Source: a virus
Strand: one strand, 5' to 3'
Virus record (IMG/VR): IMGVR_UViG_3300000101_000027
Location: 1-47,298 of that record
Length of the DNA: 47,298 bases
Positions 44,600 to 47,298 of the stretch are shown one piece after another. The notes below the pieces were generated by a model. It searched no databases. It was not told where the DNA came from and saw nothing but the letters and a program-made list of their open reading frames with translations. The position numbers and the translations under genes are program-made. Every line of letters begins with the position of its first letter. The stretch's first letter is position 1.

Positions 44600-46492
44600 C
44601 TACGAGCGTTTCTTTCTAAAGCCATCAATCTCATGCTTATCTAATATGGCTTGTATGTCTATTTCATCTTGTGGATAAATGGCGGCTAACCCCTTCTGAA
44701 ACCCTCGTCTAGCGCCTAGATCAAGATGTATAAACTCTGGATTTACACCAATACCAGTAAAGCCTACTTGACTTGCCGCTACAATAAGGTCTTCTCGATT
44801 AAACTCATCTGCTGAGATATCTACTGCCCATCCAGTATTATGCATATTCACGTTCATTCCACCTTTACTATCACCAATATTTTCCACGATAAGGCGAGGC
44901 TTTGTGCCTGTTACTATATCAAAGTACTCGTCTGCCTGCTCTGACATACGAATAAGTCTAGCTAATACAAGTGGATTAGTGTCTCGTATTTCATCTACTT
45001 CTCTACCACCCCACAATCCGATTCTGTCAGAATAACCAATACGTTCAGTAAGTCGAGTAGTGCCAACAAAACCATTTGAAAGGGCATCCATTATAATCTG
45101 TCGTTCTTCAGGAGTCTCTTTTCTATGAGTTATTATATCTGCTTCTCGTTCAACAGGCTTAACCTCTTTTTGCTTCTTCTGCTCTTTTACTATCTCTTTA
45201 GATTTCTCTATAACCTTTTCTTTCTTCTCTACTTTTACTTTCTCTTCTACTCGTATAGCACCGGCTTTAACTGCTTTCTGTGTAGTGATTGCTTCTTGTG
45301 ATTTAAGTACTGTGACTTCAGCGGCAATACTATTTGCTGTACGATTTAGCTTCATAGCAGGCGCCATAAGTTGACCTTGAAGGTCTTGTGCTTTCTGACA
45401 CATCTTATACATGAGATTAGAGACTGCTTCTGGAGTAAGTCTTTCAAATGAACTTGCTAGATTTGCTACAACTGCTTCAATGTCTTTAATGATATTGCCC
45501 GTATTTGCTTCACTCATAGCGTCAGTTATATTAGATATTTCCTTTGCTATCTTCTTCATCACAGTAGTGGCGGCATCACCAAGTCCTTTTATCGCAAGTA
45601 ATGTACCCCCAACAGCGGCTAAAGCAATCATCTTAGCGGCTTCAAGTGCTTTCTTTACTACATTCTCTATGACACCAACAAGTGTTTCAAGTGTAGCACG
45701 TTGTTTCATCTGCTCTAATAGCTTCTTAGGGTCTTTCTCTAGTATATTAGTTACGTCTTGAACGAGTACTTTAGTATTATCAATGATAGCAAATGCCCTG
45801 CTTATCTTACTACTGACATCGTTAAATGCAGAGCATAAGGCATCTGTTAGCTTTGAGCCAATGTTATTAGCGAAGTGAAAGTCTAGATTTTCCAATAACT
45901 TAGCAAGTAGAGCAGGCAGTATGTTAATTTTAAATGCTATTCTTCCTGAGAGTATACCCGTTATATTAGTCGCTCTTTGTATCTCGGCAAGCAAATCAGT
46001 GGGTGGTTTAGTACTAATTCTACCACCACCAACAGGCGTACTTGCTCCAGAACCAGTGTCAAATGTCTGTACTGGTGATGATGACGTAGCAACTGGCTGT
46101 CCAGTTGTGTCAGAAATAACGCCTAGATCAGCATTTGTTGCGGCTCCATTAGGTAAATTAGCATTAAATTTGACTAGTTCATCTTTGAGTTCAGCCATAT
46201 CTACACCATTAGACACAGCAAATTCAGCTAAATCAGTGTATGTAATACCATCATCACTATCAAATTTTGCCTGTAGTGAGTCAAGTTCACTCAAATCCAT
46301 GTTAGATAATATGTTGTTTAGGGCATTGGTAGACACTACTACAGTGTTACGATCAAGCACATCAAGGTTACTTTGATTCGCTAGAATGTCTAAATCAATG
46401 ATAGCCTCTTGTAAAGCGGCTGCCGTTTCAGTCAATATTTCACTTGCACCCTTGCTTCCTAAGGGCGTTGTGTTGTCACATATCTGACTCAT
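44600..46492 (-). CDS. Baseplate hub-region protein with C-terminal M15 peptidase domain
   Basis: 630 residues. The N-terminal 160 residues are helical and acidic, then Ser/Thr/Gly-rich. Residues about 180-400 are mostly helical with a hydrophobic stretch (ALEAAKMIALAAVGGTLLAI, near 282-301) that could be a buried helix or membrane contact. Residues about 410-450 are a Lys/Glu-rich linker (VEEKVKVEKKEKVIEKSKEI). Residues about 460-605 form a D-Ala-D-Ala carboxypeptidase-type (M15) domain: HNTGWAVDIS (H551 and D558) and FIHLDLG (H589), the expected zinc ligands. Lying between the spike gene and gp25, it probably cuts peptide cross-links in peptidoglycan during entry, the task done in T4 by the gp5 lysozyme domain. 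The ATG overlaps the previous stop by one base (TAATG). Role is inference; the domain is clear. Confidence 0.75.
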   Translation of the reverse strand: MSQICDNTTPLGSKGASEILTETAAALQEAIIDLDILANQSNLDVLDRNTVVVSTNALNNILSNMDLSELDSLQAKFDSDDGITYTDLAEFAVSNGVDMAELKDELVKFNANLPNGAATNADLGVISDTTGQPVATSSSPVQTFDTGSGASTPVGGGRISTKPPTDLLAEIQRATNITGILSGRIAFKINILPALLAKLLENLDFHFANNIGSKLTDALCSAFNDVSSKISRAFAIIDNTKVLVQDVTNILEKDPKKLLEQMKQRATLETLVGVIENVVKKALEAAKMIALAAVGGTLLAIKGLGDAATTVMKKIAKEISNITDAMSEANTGNIIKDIEAVVANLASSFERLTPEAVSNLMYKMCQKAQDLQGQLMAPAMKLNRTANSIAAEVTVLKSQEAITTQKAVKAGAIRVEEKVKVEKKEKVIEKSKEIVKEQKKQKEVKPVEREADIITHRKETPEERQIIMDALSNGFVGTTRLTERIGYSDRIGLWGGREVDEIRDTNPLVLARLIRMSEQADEYFDIVTGTKPRLIVENIGDSKGGMNVNMHNTGWAVDISADEFNREDLIVAASQVGFTGIGVNPEFIHLDLGARRGFQKGLAAIYPQDEIDIQAILDKHEIDGFRKKRS

Positions 46493-47298
46493 TACTCGTC
46501 TCCAGTCGGCATTACGCCTGTAATATTTGGTCTAAGTCGTTTAGTTACTGGTAAAACTTTTGCTTTACTTGCCGGTAATACGCCTGGCGAGACAACACTT
46601 ACCACCTCTGTCTCACTTATATACGAACTCTTGTTTGGTTTTTGTGTACTTCTAGCACCATCTGTAGTACTAAGTGAACTATTAGAGGTGCTTGTTCCAT
46701 CACCATTTGCCATTTTAACGAAGTCATCTATACCAACTGTGCCACCACCAGTACTGGCAATACCAATATCGCCTGCTGATTTAATACCAATGACACCCCC
46801 ATTCAGGCTTAATGCAGTCGTTCCATCTGCTGATAAGTGCTTGGCATCTAGATGAAGTGTTGATAATGTGTTGATTTCTATACCATGATGACCCGCATCT
46901 GCATAAGGAACTGTCTGTTCTGACACTGCCGGCGTACCGTTACTACTAATCTTAGTGTATGTCTCAGTGAATATGTTCGCCTTATACGAGTCTAAATGCA
47001 TATCTCCATGTAATGATTGTACATAGAAACCACCTTTTGTCTCTTCAGTACCGGCTTTCATCTTAATATTTCCTACTGCACCCACATTAATATCGTCTCC
47101 AGAGGCAAGTACAGAGATGCCATTTGCACTGACGTTCGTTTTTACTCCAGCATGAAGATTCATATTGGCTCGTGCTGTGACATTAAAGTTCTCACACTCT
47201 ATGTCTAGGTCACCATTAATATAGACCTTACCACTACCAGTTTCTACTTTAAGTGACCAGTCTTCTTGTACATTATGATGAGAAGAACCTGTAACATA
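46492..47298 (-). CDS. Central spike / hub protein, gp5-like C-terminal part (partial, runs off right edge)
   Basis: 268 visible residues; the frame is open to the right edge, so the N-terminus is missing and the internal ATG at 47163 is not the start. Residues show a long alternating beta pattern rich in Gly, Asn, Asp and Ala (WSLKVETGSGKVYINGDLDI, then INVGAVGNIKMKAG, then LSLNGGVIGIKSAGDIGIAS), as in the trimeric beta-helical needles of gp5 and VgrG proteins. In T4-like phages gp5 lies near gp25 and gp6, matching this position. After the helix (about residue 190) a Ser/Thr-rich and Lys-rich tail follows (TDGARSTQKPNKSS). No lysozyme domain is visible, but it could lie outside the window. 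The adjoining M15 gene overlaps by one base. Confidence 0.6.
   Translation of the reverse strand, partial: YVTGSSHHNVQEDWSLKVETGSGKVYINGDLDIECENFNVTARANMNLHAGVKTNVSANGISVLASGDDINVGAVGNIKMKAGTEETKGGFYVQSLHGDMHLDSYKANIFTETYTKISSNGTPAVSEQTVPYADAGHHGIEINTLSTLHLDAKHLSADGTTALSLNGGVIGIKSAGDIGIASTGGGTVGIDDFVKMANGDGTSTSNSSLSTTDGARSTQKPNKSSYISETEVVSVVSPGVLPASKAKVLPVTKRLRPNITGVMPTGDE

Noticed and set aside
45921-46376. 151-codon plus-strand open frame opposite the M15 peptidase gene
   Set aside because: The minus-strand protein here joins a complete gene with a clear domain; the plus frame has no recognisable features or start signal.
47017-47163. Internal ATG at 47163 as the start of the spike gene
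   Set aside because: The frame is open for 45 more codons to the window edge and continues the same beta pattern (VETGSGKVYINGDLDI), so the gene begins outside the window.

Overview
The window is part of the late (virion) region of a T4-like myovirus, most likely a marine one. The baseplate genes resemble those of cyanophages and related marine T4-like phages: a gp25-type and a gp6-type wedge protein, a gp8-type wedge protein, a DUF4815-type fibre protein, a YHYH-domain protein and a gp13-type neck protein. The DNA is AT-rich, coding is nearly gapless, stops and starts overlap, and T4-style late promoter boxes (TATAAATA and one-base variants) sit in several gaps. No tRNA, integrase, transposase or CRISPR array was seen. 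The host cannot be told from this window.

Layout. From the right edge to 7957 everything is on the minus strand, read right to left: the 3' part of a central-spike (gp5-like) gene, a large protein ending in an M15 peptidase domain, gp25, gp6, a 1503-residue gp7-position protein, a YHYH-domain protein, gp8, a 1950-residue DUF4815 protein, a small coiled-coil protein, a collar-type tail fibre with repeats, a beta-helix (pectate-lyase-like) tailspike candidate, two very large paralogous structural proteins, a leucine-rich-repeat fibre and a 734-residue modular protein. From 1235 to 7960 four genes run on the plus strand: two predicted surface or adhesion proteins, a small protein of unknown role and a 1071-residue structural protein. 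At the left edge a gp13-like neck gene resumes the minus direction. The plus-strand cassette therefore looks like an inverted or inserted block between fibre genes and neck genes. It meets the minus block with overlapping stop codons at 7957-7960, and diverges from gp13 at an intergenic region with late boxes in both directions (1122-1183).

How the genes fit together: gp5-like and M15 proteins form the puncturing and wall-degrading centre; gp25, gp6, the gp7-position protein and gp8 form the wedges; DUF4815, collar fibre, tailspike, LRR and paralogous proteins form the peripheral host-recognition apparatus; gp13 forms the neck.

The most striking feature is that two small beta-rich sequence modules recur in most of these proteins. 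Module A has the pattern GxxYxIxxLGxTDWxxxG followed by VGxxFxATG. Module B has a VGxxxRVSG strand, then a GxYxV strand, then FxL and a final GxTF strand. One or both appear in gp13, the 1071-, 734-, 1483-, 1413-, 1636- and 1156-residue proteins, the DUF4815 protein, gp8 and the gp7-position protein. They interrupt an LRR solenoid and probably enlarge core baseplate and neck proteins well beyond T4 size. This looks like an internal module-shuffling system for decorating the virion.
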